From assembly GCF_023715445.1 (NCBI RefSeq), contig NZ_JAMBOD010000005.1, positions 124,001 to 188,000 of the forward strand: 64,000 nt of DNA, in the 5' to 3' direction. The notes beneath the pieces are model-generated. The model was not told the DNA's origin and searched no databases. It saw only the letters and a list, made by a program, of their open reading frames with translations. Source of the DNA: Fictibacillus nanhaiensis. GTDB lineage: Bacteria > Bacillota > Bacilli > Bacillales > Fictibacillaceae. Shown here one piece after another: positions 8,436 through 15,701 of this stretch. Positions within the stretch are counted from its first letter, which is position 1. The number at the start of each line of letters is the position of its first letter. The position numbers and the translations under genes are program-made.

Positions 8436-9182
8436 ATGAGCACTTATGAACAAAAGGTCTTTGAAGAGCTTAAGAATTGGGAAATAGAGATGACGAAGCG
8501 TCCAACACTTTGGAACAAAGCTGCTAAGTCAATACAGACTAAAATAAACGAGAAAATACCTCAAAAGGTACATGATGTAATCACAACCAGCATGAAGCAG
8601 ATGATCAAGGCTACTTTATTAGGTTCCGAGTATACGACTAAACGGACAACCCAAATGAGTGCTGAGCTTCATGAAAGAGATGAAAAACTGATGGAGCGTC
8701 TTGCCTTTTACAAAAAAACAGCAGCTGTAGAAGGGGCAGGAACAGGAGCCGGCGGAATATTGCTGGGCCTTGCGGATTTTCCATTGCTGCTGGGTATAAA
8801 GATGAAATTTCTCTTTGAAGCGGCAAGTATTTATGGTCTGGATGTTAAAGATTATAAAGAGCGAATCTTTATCCTGCATGTGTTTCGTCTTGCTTTTTCC
8901 GATCCGCACAAAAGGAAAGAAGCCTTTGAAAAGATTGTGTTTTGGAAAGAGACGATTCATGAGTTCCCGGAACATCCCGGCGCGATTGATACAATAAATT
9001 GGCAAGAGCTGCAGCAGGATTACAGAGATCATATTGATTTAATAAAAATGCTTCAAATGGTACCGGGTCTTGGTGCTGTCGTCGGAGCTTATGCCAATTA
9101 TCATTTCTTGGAGGATTTAGGGGAAGTGGCACAGAATTGTTTCCGCTGGCGAGTTCTAATGGAACAAAATAGAGATATATAG
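8436..9182 (+). CDS. ecsC: EcsC family protein
   Basis: A 248-residue EcsC-family protein. After a polar helical N-terminal half comes the characteristic Gly-rich hydrophobic segment AVEGAGTGAGGILLGLADFPLLLGIKMKFLFE (described as about residues 98-129), and a second hydrophobic motif GLGAVVGAYANYHFLEDLG near the C-terminus. Function is not established. It stands 66 bp after the FAD oxidase with its own GGAGAGGAGG site and its own terminator. Confidence 0.87.
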   Translation: MSTYEQKVFEELKNWEIEMTKRPTLWNKAAKSIQTKINEKIPQKVHDVITTSMKQMIKATLLGSEYTTKRTTQMSAELHERDEKLMERLAFYKKTAAVEGAGTGAGGILLGLADFPLLLGIKMKFLFEAASIYGLDVKDYKERIFILHVFRLAFSDPHKRKEAFEKIVFWKETIHEFPEHPGAIDTINWQELQQDYRDHIDLIKMLQMVPGLGAVVGAYANYHFLEDLGEVAQNCFRWRVLMEQNRDI

Positions 9183-9183
9183 G

Positions 9184-9220
9184 AAAAAAGCTGGCTTTTC
9201 TAAGCAGCTTTTTTATTTTT
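9184..9220 (+). terminator. Terminator of ecsC
   Basis: AAAAAAGCTG / CAGCTTTTTT hairpin (9184-9193 and 9205-9214) right after the ecsC stop codon. Confidence 0.75.
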
Positions 9221-9314
9221 GTTTGATCAACTTCGGTTTTTGTTTGATGAGACAATGAACAAAAAGTAAAAATGACGATTTTGTTCTTCAAAATCGCTCC
9301 GTATTAGGTGGTAC

Positions 9315-9415
9315 GGGTGAAAATAAGGTGTCATTGGGTGAAAGCAGCAACTCACGGGGCAAAACTCATTAGTCTTGGGGTCTTTTGGGGTGAAACGGGC
9401 TTCCCACCGGGCGAA
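9315..9415. repeat. Periodic array G, core GGGTGAAA
   Basis: Degenerate copies of GGGTGAAA start at 9315, 9336, 9357 (GGGCAAAA), 9388 and 9409 (GGGCGAA), with a weaker copy at 9378. Most spacings are 21 bp, with one half-period shift. The array lies between the convergent ecsC and ferritin-like genes and ends in the hairpin module at 9411. Confidence 0.65.
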
Positions 9416-9447
9416 CGTGTAATAAATAAAAGAACACGTACCGTAAA
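9411..9447 (+). repeat. Array-end hairpin module (copy 2)
   Basis: Identical over its whole ~37 bp to the copy at 55346-55383: begins GCGAACGTGT and ends ACACGTACCGTAAA. ACGTGT and ACACGT can pair. It directly abuts the last unit of array G. Confidence 0.85.
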
Positions 9448-9471
9448 AGCTCAGCCGCCACTAAATGAAAG

Positions 9472-9501
9472 AAAGAGCCGCTAAAATGTTAGCGGCTCTT
9501 T
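9472..9501 (-). terminator. Terminator of the ferritin-like gene
   Basis: Perfect 13-bp stem AAAGAGCCGCTAA / TTAGCGGCTCTTT with a 4-nt loop, between the array and the stop codon at 9516. It is symmetric and may serve both directions. Confidence 0.75.
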
Positions 9502-9515
9502 AATGATATATGTGT

Positions 9516-9947
9516 TTAGAAGCGGCTGTCGCTTAGTAAGCGGTCCATCTCTTCTTTATGCTTCGTTTCATCTGCAATCATATCTTCGAGCTGAACGACT
9601 AATTCAGTCAATTTAAGATTTGAAGCTTGCTCCTTACGCTCTTCGTAGCGTCTGATCGTATCCTCTTCTGCGTTTCGAGCTTCCTCCAGCATTTCACGAA
9701 CACTTTCAACTTGTTTAACTGGTTTTGGCTGAGTTGTAGGAGTGCCTCCTAATGTTTTAATCTTTTCTGCTAAATAAAGGGCATGTCCTTGCTCATCAGT
9801 GATTTCACTTTGAAAGAAAGGTTTTAGGATCTGACGGTACAACCCTGAAACTGTAGCAGCGTTATGGTTGTACATGATGATTGCTGAGTATTCATTTGCA
9901 AGATCCTCGTTTAGTCCGTCGATTAGTGCTTGTAAGTCTTTTTCCAT
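9516..9947 (-). CDS. Ferritin-like (bacterioferritin/Dps-type) protein
   Basis: A 143-residue four-helix protein with di-iron type residues: NEYSAIIMYNHNA (Glu about 19), EITDEQGHALYLAEKI (Glu about 49, His about 55) and MIADETKHKEEM (Glu and His near 122-126). These match ferritin-like oxidases that store or detoxify iron. The ATG at 9947 follows AGGAGGTT. A SigB-like promoter lies upstream, which would fit a general-stress iron protector. Exact subfamily is uncertain. Confidence 0.8.
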   Translation of the reverse strand: MEKDLQALIDGLNEDLANEYSAIIMYNHNAATVSGLYRQILKPFFQSEITDEQGHALYLAEKIKTLGGTPTTQPKPVKQVESVREMLEEARNAEEDTIRRYEERKEQASNLKLTELVVQLEDMIADETKHKEEMDRLLSDSRF

Positions 9948-9984
9948 TTGTATAACCTCCTGAATCTTGTTCTACAAAAGTATC

Positions 9985-10010
9985 CTTCCCTTTTTCTAAG
10001 GATAGTAAAC
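9985..10010 (-). promoter_or_regulatory. SigB-like promoter of the ferritin-like gene
   Basis: On the minus strand GTTTAC, 14-bp spacer, GGGAAG, close to the SigB consensus GTTTAA-N13-15-GGGTAT (5 of 6 at each element if W is allowed). It is about 40 bp before the start codon. Confidence 0.5.
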
Positions 10011-10058
10011 CGAATGAAAGAATAGGTAACTCTAAAATAAATCAAACTGTATAAATAC

Positions 10059-10083
10059 GTTTAAGCCTTGCAAAAAACGGTAA
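10059..10083 (+). promoter_or_regulatory. SigB-like promoter of the DUF3243 gene
   Basis: GTTTAA (10059-10064), 13-bp spacer, CGGTAA (10078-10083). The -35 is a perfect SigB match and the -10 differs at one position. It is divergent from the SigB-like promoter at 9985-10010. Confidence 0.5.
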
Positions 10084-10153
10084 AAGGATAACAGGCCTGA
10101 CACAATCATTAAACAAAGGTCATACAACACAAACTCTTAAGGAGGTAATAAAA

Positions 10154-10486
10154 ATGGAAAACAGACACATGGTAGACAAAGAACGGGATGTTGACATGGG
10201 CAAGGTAGAGGATACAGCAAGCCGAATGAGTGAAAGCAAAAAGGATGAGATCTTGTCTAACTTTGAAGAGTTTAAAAGCTATCTTCACAGCAAAATAAAA
10301 GTTGGCGAAAAGATGGGGATGAGCGAAGAAACTCTTGCCAAAACAGCAGAAAAAGTGGCAGATTATCTGGCTGAGCATGAGGAGCCGCGCAACTCTGAAG
10401 AGAACCTCTTAAAAGAATTATGGAAAGTAGGAGAGCAAGAAGAGCGCCATAAGCTGGCACATATGCTTGTTAAGCTTGTTAAATAA
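10154..10486 (+). CDS. DUF3243 family protein (YmfJ-like)
   Basis: A 110-residue, highly charged helical protein. The C-terminal ~80 residues show the DUF3243 pattern: LSNFEEFKSYLHSKIKVGEKMGMSEE..., a ...VADYLAEHEEPRNSEE... segment and LLKELWKVGEQEERHKLAHMLVKLV at the end, as in B. subtilis YmfJ. The N-terminal 30 residues are an extension. Function is unknown. AAGGAGGT precedes the ATG by 7 nt. A SigB-like promoter suggests stress induction. Confidence 0.8.
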   Translation: MENRHMVDKERDVDMGKVEDTASRMSESKKDEILSNFEEFKSYLHSKIKVGEKMGMSEETLAKTAEKVADYLAEHEEPRNSEENLLKELWKVGEQEERHKLAHMLVKLVK

Positions 10487-10500
10487 AACTGTACGCCAAA

Positions 10501-10529
10501 GGCTGCTTGTATAACAGGCAGCTTTTTTA
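10501..10529 (+). terminator. Terminator of the DUF3243 gene
   Basis: GCTGC (10502-10506) pairs with GCAGC (10518-10522), followed by TTTTTT. Confidence 0.7.
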
Positions 10530-10625
10530 CTTTTATATAAAAAGCGCAGTCAGCTGATAAAGGAGTTTAGTACTTGTTCAAACGGTGAAAACTTGGGATA
10601 TATATTTCTAAAATGAGGAGATCTT

Positions 10626-11333
10626 ATGTTACGAGACCTAGCCAATAAATTACCTTTTCCAATACTCCCCGTTATTTATATTCTAGCAGGCTTGATGCTC
10701 TCATTTTTTTCATTAAACATGTTTTTTGAACTATCAGAAGATCTGATGGAACAGGAACGTTTTCGGTTTGATCAAGTCATTATTCAATACGTTTCGAATA
10801 TACGGACTGGAACAATAACAGAAGTCATGAAATTTATTACCTTTTTAGGCGGTAAAACCATATTGACTCTATTATTAATAGGGAGTATGATCTGGCTGAT
10901 CGTAAAGCGGAAAAATTATTGGGGAGCTATCTTTTATATCATTGCCGTAGCGGGAGGCGGTCTGTTAAACCTTGGCTTAAAGCATTGGTTTGGAAGAATT
11001 CGTCCAGAAAACAGCCTTATTGTAGAACAAGGCTTTAGTTATCCAAGCGGTCATGCCATGGGAAGCTTAATTTATTACGGTTTTTTAGGATACCTGTTGG
11101 TGAGAAGCCAGCGCGGAAAATCAATAAAAGTATCGCTGAGTATGGCCTTTATAGCATTAATATTACTTATTGGCTTTAGCCGAATCTATCTAGGGGTTCA
11201 CTATCCATCTGATGTACTGGCAGGCTTTTCAGCTGGAACCGTTTGGCTGCTATTATGTATTGGAGGCCGTGAATCTATACGGGCCTACAAAAAAAGAACG
11301 CTTCCTTTATTTAAAAGGAAACATCCCCAGTAA
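10626..11333 (+). CDS. PAP2-family membrane phosphatase
   Basis: A 235-residue, six-helix membrane phosphatase with all three PAP2 motifs: KHWFGRIRP (about 118-126), SYPSGHAMGSL (about 138-148, catalytic His) and SRIYLGVHYPSD (about 186-197). Likely substrates are phosphatidic acid, phosphatidylglycerol phosphate or undecaprenyl pyrophosphate. The C-terminal basic tail ends 23 bp inside the 3' end of the convergent lipid kinase gene. The neighbouring kinase suggests a shared role in lipid phosphate turnover, but that is inference. Confidence 0.88.
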   Translation: MLRDLANKLPFPILPVIYILAGLMLSFFSLNMFFELSEDLMEQERFRFDQVIIQYVSNIRTGTITEVMKFITFLGGKTILTLLLIGSMIWLIVKRKNYWGAIFYIIAVAGGGLLNLGLKHWFGRIRPENSLIVEQGFSYPSGHAMGSLIYYGFLGYLLVRSQRGKSIKVSLSMAFIALILLIGFSRIYLGVHYPSDVLAGFSAGTVWLLLCIGGRESIRAYKKRTLPLFKRKHPQ

Positions 11334-12219
11334 GAACAGATAATTTCTGTTGAAGACATTTTACAACAGAAGGTGTTTCGTGTTCACGCTCTCCATCACA
11401 ATCAATCAGCTGATGGGGAGCTGTTCTTATTTGAATTTCAGAGCTTTGAAAATAGTGGTAGCCTTGTCCTTCAACAGATGTATCCGATAAACGGTTTTGC
11501 AGGACATCCCAGATGAAAGAAATAGATGGTTCTTCAATCAGTAAGCAGTCAAGTTTTCCATCCTGAATATCAGTATCAGGGAAAAAAGGACGTATTCCGC
11601 CCGTAAAAGGCCCATTTACAGCTAAAAACATGGCTGCCTTGCCATGGAACTGAAATTCCTTTGATTGTATAGATATTTCAAAAGGCTCCCATGTCTGCAT
11701 GGATTTTGCTGCTGATAAATAATAAGATAGCCTCCCAAATCTTTCTTTTGTATTCGGATCGATGGATTTGGATACATGCGTAATTAATCCAATGCCCCAA
11801 AAGTTAGTGAAAAAATGTCCATCGAATTCACCGATATCTATACACCGAATCTTTTTTTCACTAAGCTGACTTGCCGCATTGACAGGATTTTGATTCATGC
11901 CAAGTGCCCTTGAAAAATCATTGCATGTTCCGCCAGGGAGTATGCCAAAAGCAGGTTTATTTCCGTCTAAAGATAATAATGCTTCTGCTATTTCATGTAC
12001 AGTACCGTCTCCGCCAGCTGCAATGATAACATCGGTTTGCTTGTACAGCTGTTTTACAAAAGATGCACCTTCCCCAGGCTCAGTTGTTTCGAATACCTGC
12101 ACATCACTAAAACGACTCTTTAACTCTGTAAGTACTTCATTCCAATTAGATAGAAGGCGTCCCTGTCCCGCTTTAGGATTCAAGATAACAGAAACACGGC
12201 TTAATTCTGAATGGTTCAT
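11311..12219 (-). CDS. Diacylglycerol/lipid kinase family protein
   Basis: A 302-residue YegS/DgkB-type lipid kinase. The nucleotide site shows NPKAGQGR (about 14-21), AAGGDGTVHE (about 68-77) and ILPGGTCNDFSRALG (about 98-112); the C-terminal beta-sandwich includes DGKLDCLLIEE. It phosphorylates a lipid alcohol such as diacylglycerol, or a related substrate. Its ATG lies 2 nt after the hmoB stop codon without a good Shine-Dalgarno, so translation is probably coupled to hmoB. Confidence 0.85.
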   Translation of the reverse strand: MNHSELSRVSVILNPKAGQGRLLSNWNEVLTELKSRFSDVQVFETTEPGEGASFVKQLYKQTDVIIAAGGDGTVHEIAEALLSLDGNKPAFGILPGGTCNDFSRALGMNQNPVNAASQLSEKKIRCIDIGEFDGHFFTNFWGIGLITHVSKSIDPNTKERFGRLSYYLSAAKSMQTWEPFEISIQSKEFQFHGKAAMFLAVNGPFTGGIRPFFPDTDIQDGKLDCLLIEEPSISFIWDVLQNRLSDTSVEGQGYHYFQSSEIQIRTAPHQLIDCDGEREHETPSVVKCLQQKLSVLTGDVSF

Positions 12220-12221
12220 AC

Positions 12222-12713
12222 TTATTCAACAACCATGTATTCTTTGACAAATGACTTGCCAGAGAAAAGGTTCTCAGGCAGGCCTTTAGATGTTCCTCTG
12301 TCTTTATGTGCTTCTTCATAGGCTTTTGATTGCTGCCAGTTAATGAAATCAGCATGTGATTTCCATAATGTCATAACGATATATGGATCCTGGTGAAGCG
12401 GGCGGAGTACACGAATACCTATAAAGCCCGGTTCATTTTCAACAAGCCCTGCACGATTCTGAAAACGCTCTTCAAATAGACTTCTACCGTCTTCTGTTAC
12501 AGGGATGTGGTTCATAACGACAAATCCTGCACCAGACAGTGAACCTCTTTGATTAATGACCTCATATTCATGTTTTTCTGAAAAAGGATTCTCTCCATCT
12601 GTTTCGTAAACCAGTGCAGAGTTAGAATCACCTTCTAGCAGGAGAGCTTGGCTGTATTTTTCTTGATAGCTGGATAAATAATCCGTCGTACCGTACGTGA
12701 TATAAGTCTTCAT
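12222..12713 (-). CDS. hmoB: Heme-degrading monooxygenase HmoB (YhgC)
   Basis: A 163-residue protein with a C-terminal ABM (antibiotic biosynthesis monooxygenase) ferredoxin-like fold: VVMNHIPVTEDGRSLFEERFQNR through IRVLRPLHQDPYIVMTLWKSHADFINWQQS. B. subtilis HmoB degrades heme to release iron, and its gene lies next to pbpF and hemEHY as here. The ATG at 12713 sits 7 nt after GGCAGGG and is preferred over the TTG at 12719. It forms an operon with the lipid kinase gene. Confidence 0.9.
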   Translation of the reverse strand: MKTYITYGTTDYLSSYQEKYSQALLLEGDSNSALVYETDGENPFSEKHEYEVINQRGSLSGAGFVVMNHIPVTEDGRSLFEERFQNRAGLVENEPGFIGIRVLRPLHQDPYIVMTLWKSHADFINWQQSKAYEEAHKDRGTSKGLPENLFSGKSFVKEYMVVE

Positions 12714-12796
12714 ATGCAATCCCTGCCTTTAAATTGATTTACTTTTGTTTTACCCAACGAACTTGCCGGTTAAACAGTGTAAGAATCTTACTGCTT

Positions 12797-12826
12797 GTAA
12801 TATACTTTCCATCTGAGGGAAAATTA
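12797..12826 (+). promoter_or_regulatory. Possible SigF-type promoter of pbpF
   Basis: GTAAT (12797-12801), 15-bp spacer, GGGAAAATTA (12817-12826). The -10 fits GGNNANANTR; the -35 only partly fits GYATA. B. subtilis pbpF is transcribed in the forespore, which makes the match plausible. Confidence 0.35.
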
Positions 12827-12869
12827 TATAAAATGTACTTTTCGACCTAGAAAGAAACGAGGTTTTGTT

Positions 12870-15086
12870 ATGGTGAAGAAAAGTCTCATCGCACTCGGTA
12901 TTTTAACCGGTTCACTGATCATCGGTTTTTTTGCCTATCTTTTTATCATCATGGCTGGAGATTATGTGATTGATGAAAAAGATCTGGTAATGGATTCAGC
13001 AACCATTTTAGTGAACGAAAAAGGTGAAAAAATCACAAAAATATATGATGAAAACCGGGAAATTGTAAGCATCGAAGATATTCCTGATCATGTAGAGGAA
13101 GCTTTCGTGGCAGTTGAAGATTCCCGTTTTTATAAACATAATGGAATTGATGTAAAAGCCATCTCACGTGCTATTTATAAAGATATTTTAGCTGGCAGCA
13201 AGGTAGAAGGTGGAAGTACGATCACCCAGCAGCTTGCAAAAAATGTTTTTTTATCTCATGAGAAATCCTGGCTCCGCAAAACGAAAGAAGCGGTTATCGC
13301 AATTAATCTTGAACGAAGATATACAAAAGATAAGATCCTCGAGATGTACCTGAATCAAATCTATTTTGGGCATGGTGCGTACGGCATTCAGCTTGCAGCA
13401 AAAACCTATTTTAATAAAGATGTCAGAGAATTGACGGTAGCTGAGGGGGCGATGCTTGCGGGTCTTCCAAAAGCACCAAGCTATTATTCTCCGATTAAAC
13501 ATCCAGATGCAGCCAAGGAGCGTCGTGATCTTGTACTGACGCTCATGGAGAAGCAAAACTATTTATCTCCGACCGAGACAGTGAGAGCCCAAGGACAAAC
13601 GATCGCAGTGAACTTTCATCAGGAAGAATTAAATCCTGCATATTCAACTTATATTGATATGGTTATAAGAGAAGCAAGAGAAAAGTATCACATATCGAGA
13701 GAAGAATTAAGGCAGGGCGGTTATAAGATTGTTGTACCTATGGATCCTGCGGCACAGAATTCAGTTTACAAAAATTTTCAGGAAGGAAAGTACTTTATCG
13801 GAACGGGCAAGGAAAAGCCTGAGGGCGCAATGGTTCTTATGGATAGCGAGACGGGCGGGCTGCTTGCAGTTCAAGGTGGAAGGAACTATGTAACAGAAGG
13901 GTTGAACCGGGTCGTTGTGAACCGGCAGCCAGGTTCAACTTTTAAACCATTAGCCGTGTATGGGCCCGCACTGGAGTCTGATAACTATAAACCTTATTCC
14001 ATGCTTCGGGATGAGGAATTGAGCTATAACGGATATGAGCCTAAAAACTACAATGGCCGGTATGAAGAAAGCGTTTCAATGGTGGAAGCGATCACGCATT
14101 CCGTCAATTCATCTGCCGTTTGGCTGTTGAATGAGATCGGTATTTCCTATTCAAAAGAGTATTTGGACAATCTCGGCATGCCGATTGAGGATAAAGGACT
14201 GGGCATTGCACTTGGCGGAATCGATCATGGTGTAAGTCCTCTCCAAATGCTAAAAGGATATCGGAGTTTTCTGCATGAAGGAAAAACGGTTGAACCTTTT
14301 GTGATCAGTAAGATATATGATCATAAGGGTGAACTCATCGGCAAGGCAAAGCGTGAAGAAAAGAAAGTATGGACGAAACAAAACGCGTGGTACATGACGC
14401 GTATGCTTCAGGAGGTCGTAAAAAACGGAACCGGTTCAGATGGTCCTGAAAATATGGAGATCGCAGGGAAAACTGGAACGACCAACTATCCGGATGTCGG
14501 TAAAGGCAATAAAGATACGTGGTTTGTTGGATATACCCCTCAAGTGGTCGGGGCGGTCTGGATCGGGTATGATAAAACAACGAAAGAATCTTATTTGAAC
14601 AGCGGCAGTGCTCAGCCGACACTTTTATTTAAACAAGTGATTAACCAAATGCCTTCACAGCAAGGACTAAGTTTTAAAAAGCCAAGCGGTGTTAAGGATC
14701 TGGAGCCGCCCATCGAACTAATAGAAATTAATGATCTTTCTGCTGAATTTGGTATGGGCGATTACGGAATGCCTTCTATAAAGTTAAACTGGACATCTTC
14801 TAAAGACAAGCGTCTTCAATATAAAATTTTTGCAGTAAACGAAGGAGAGAAGACACATCTAGATACGGTTAAAGGAAAGGGAGAGTATATCGCTTCCGGC
14901 AAACATCTGTTTACGCTGCCTGATTTTTATGTTGTCCCATACAATTCTCTTACCAAAGAGGAAGGACGCCCTTCAAATACAGTTTCTATCTCGTTTTTCC
15001 CGGGCTTTGGTGATGATGACGATAATAAAAACGAAAAGCGGGGAAAAGGGAAGAAAAAAGAGAAGAAAAAGAAGAAAGATGAATAA
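12870..15086 (+). CDS. pbpF: Class A penicillin-binding protein PbpF
   Basis: A 738-residue bifunctional peptidoglycan synthase. It has an N-terminal membrane anchor (about residues 4-28), a GT51 glycosyltransferase domain with EDSRFYKHNGID (catalytic Glu about 81), GGSTITQQLAKN and RKTKEAVIAINLE, and a transpeptidase domain with STFK (Ser about 356), SVN (about 411) and KTGTT (about 533). An acidic then Lys-rich tail (DDDDN ... KKKEKKKKK) closes the protein and is slightly longer than usual. It lies between hmoB and hemE as in B. subtilis, but an M36 peptidase is inserted between it and hemE. Confidence 0.92.
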   Translation: MVKKSLIALGILTGSLIIGFFAYLFIIMAGDYVIDEKDLVMDSATILVNEKGEKITKIYDENREIVSIEDIPDHVEEAFVAVEDSRFYKHNGIDVKAISRAIYKDILAGSKVEGGSTITQQLAKNVFLSHEKSWLRKTKEAVIAINLERRYTKDKILEMYLNQIYFGHGAYGIQLAAKTYFNKDVRELTVAEGAMLAGLPKAPSYYSPIKHPDAAKERRDLVLTLMEKQNYLSPTETVRAQGQTIAVNFHQEELNPAYSTYIDMVIREAREKYHISREELRQGGYKIVVPMDPAAQNSVYKNFQEGKYFIGTGKEKPEGAMVLMDSETGGLLAVQGGRNYVTEGLNRVVVNRQPGSTFKPLAVYGPALESDNYKPYSMLRDEELSYNGYEPKNYNGRYEESVSMVEAITHSVNSSAVWLLNEIGISYSKEYLDNLGMPIEDKGLGIALGGIDHGVSPLQMLKGYRSFLHEGKTVEPFVISKIYDHKGELIGKAKREEKKVWTKQNAWYMTRMLQEVVKNGTGSDGPENMEIAGKTGTTNYPDVGKGNKDTWFVGYTPQVVGAVWIGYDKTTKESYLNSGSAQPTLLFKQVINQMPSQQGLSFKKPSGVKDLEPPIELIEINDLSAEFGMGDYGMPSIKLNWTSSKDKRLQYKIFAVNEGEKTHLDTVKGKGEYIASGKHLFTLPDFYVVPYNSLTKEEGRPSNTVSISFFPGFGDDDDNKNEKRGKGKKKEKKKKKDE

Positions 15087-15092
15087 GATGAG

Positions 15093-15121
15093 GAAGATGG
15101 CTGGTTCCATCTTCTTTTTTT
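15093..15121 (+). terminator. Terminator of pbpF
   Basis: Perfect stem GAAGATGG / CCATCTTC with a 6-nt loop followed by seven T. Confidence 0.85.
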
Positions 15122-15164
15122 GCTTGGCTGTTTTCGTAATCATTGTTGTTTTTTGAAAGTAGTT

Positions 15165-15408
15165 AATCTCCGTTTCAGGATGCTCGCTTTCCGCGAGGGG
15201 TAAGGTGAGCTTTTTGGAGGAAGATGGGTAAAGACTCGTATTCAAGGAAGAATTTGTGCTCCTGCGTCTGTAAGAAAATTCTACCAAGCGGGCTTCCTCG
15301 TCGCATGCCTTGCGAGAAGTATTCTCAGGTGGTTGGCACGCTAATCCCGCAGGAGTCTCGCACCTTACACTCCAATCAATATGCCGCTGGAGGCATGTAA
15401 CTACCCCC
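15165..15408 (-). repeat. Interspersed Bacillaceae-type repeat, long form (copy 1)
   Basis: About 240 bp, read on the minus strand as GTGCGAGACTCCTGCGGGAT ... GACGCAGGAGCACAAATTC ... CGCGGAAAGCGAGCATCCTG. The same long form occurs in the opposite orientation at 19145-19372, so the two copies bracket the M36 peptidase gene. No open frame of substance is inside. Confidence 0.8.
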
Positions 15409-15493
15409 CAGAAGCAACAATCTTTAAAAAAAGAGCCTTTTGCTTGAATAAATGTGATGGTTGTCGAAAGTTGACGAAAATCGTTTTTATTCT

Positions 15494-15570
15494 AATTAAC
15501 GTGGGATTTTATGGCGCTAACGTGGGATTTTTAAAAATAACGTGGGATTATCTAAATTAACGTGGGATTA
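15494..15570. repeat. Periodic array C, core TAACGTGGGATT
   Basis: Four copies of AACGTGGGAT start at 15498, 15519, 15539 and 15559 (spacings 21, 20, 20). The core is the reverse complement of the array at 62445-62538. It lies between the convergent pbpF and M36 genes. Confidence 0.85.
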
Positions 15571-15621
15571 AACTTCCAATGTATCTGGAAGGGGCCGTAT
15601 GAGGGCCCATAAATAGTGAAA

Positions 15622-15655
15622 TAAACAAAAAAGATGGGCGCCAAACCCATCTTTT
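15622..15655 (-). terminator. Terminator of the M36 peptidase gene
   Basis: AAGATGGG / CCCATCTT (15631-15638 and 15646-15653), read leftward into TTTTTTG. Confidence 0.8.
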
Positions 15656-15701
15656 CTACTTTATTTATTAAAAAAGTTACTTGGCGTCCGCAAAAGTTCA
15701 T

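Noticed and set aside
15165-15408. Insertion sequence
   Set aside because: No transposase frame, length only about 240 bp, and ends only weakly inverted. Kept as an interspersed repeat.
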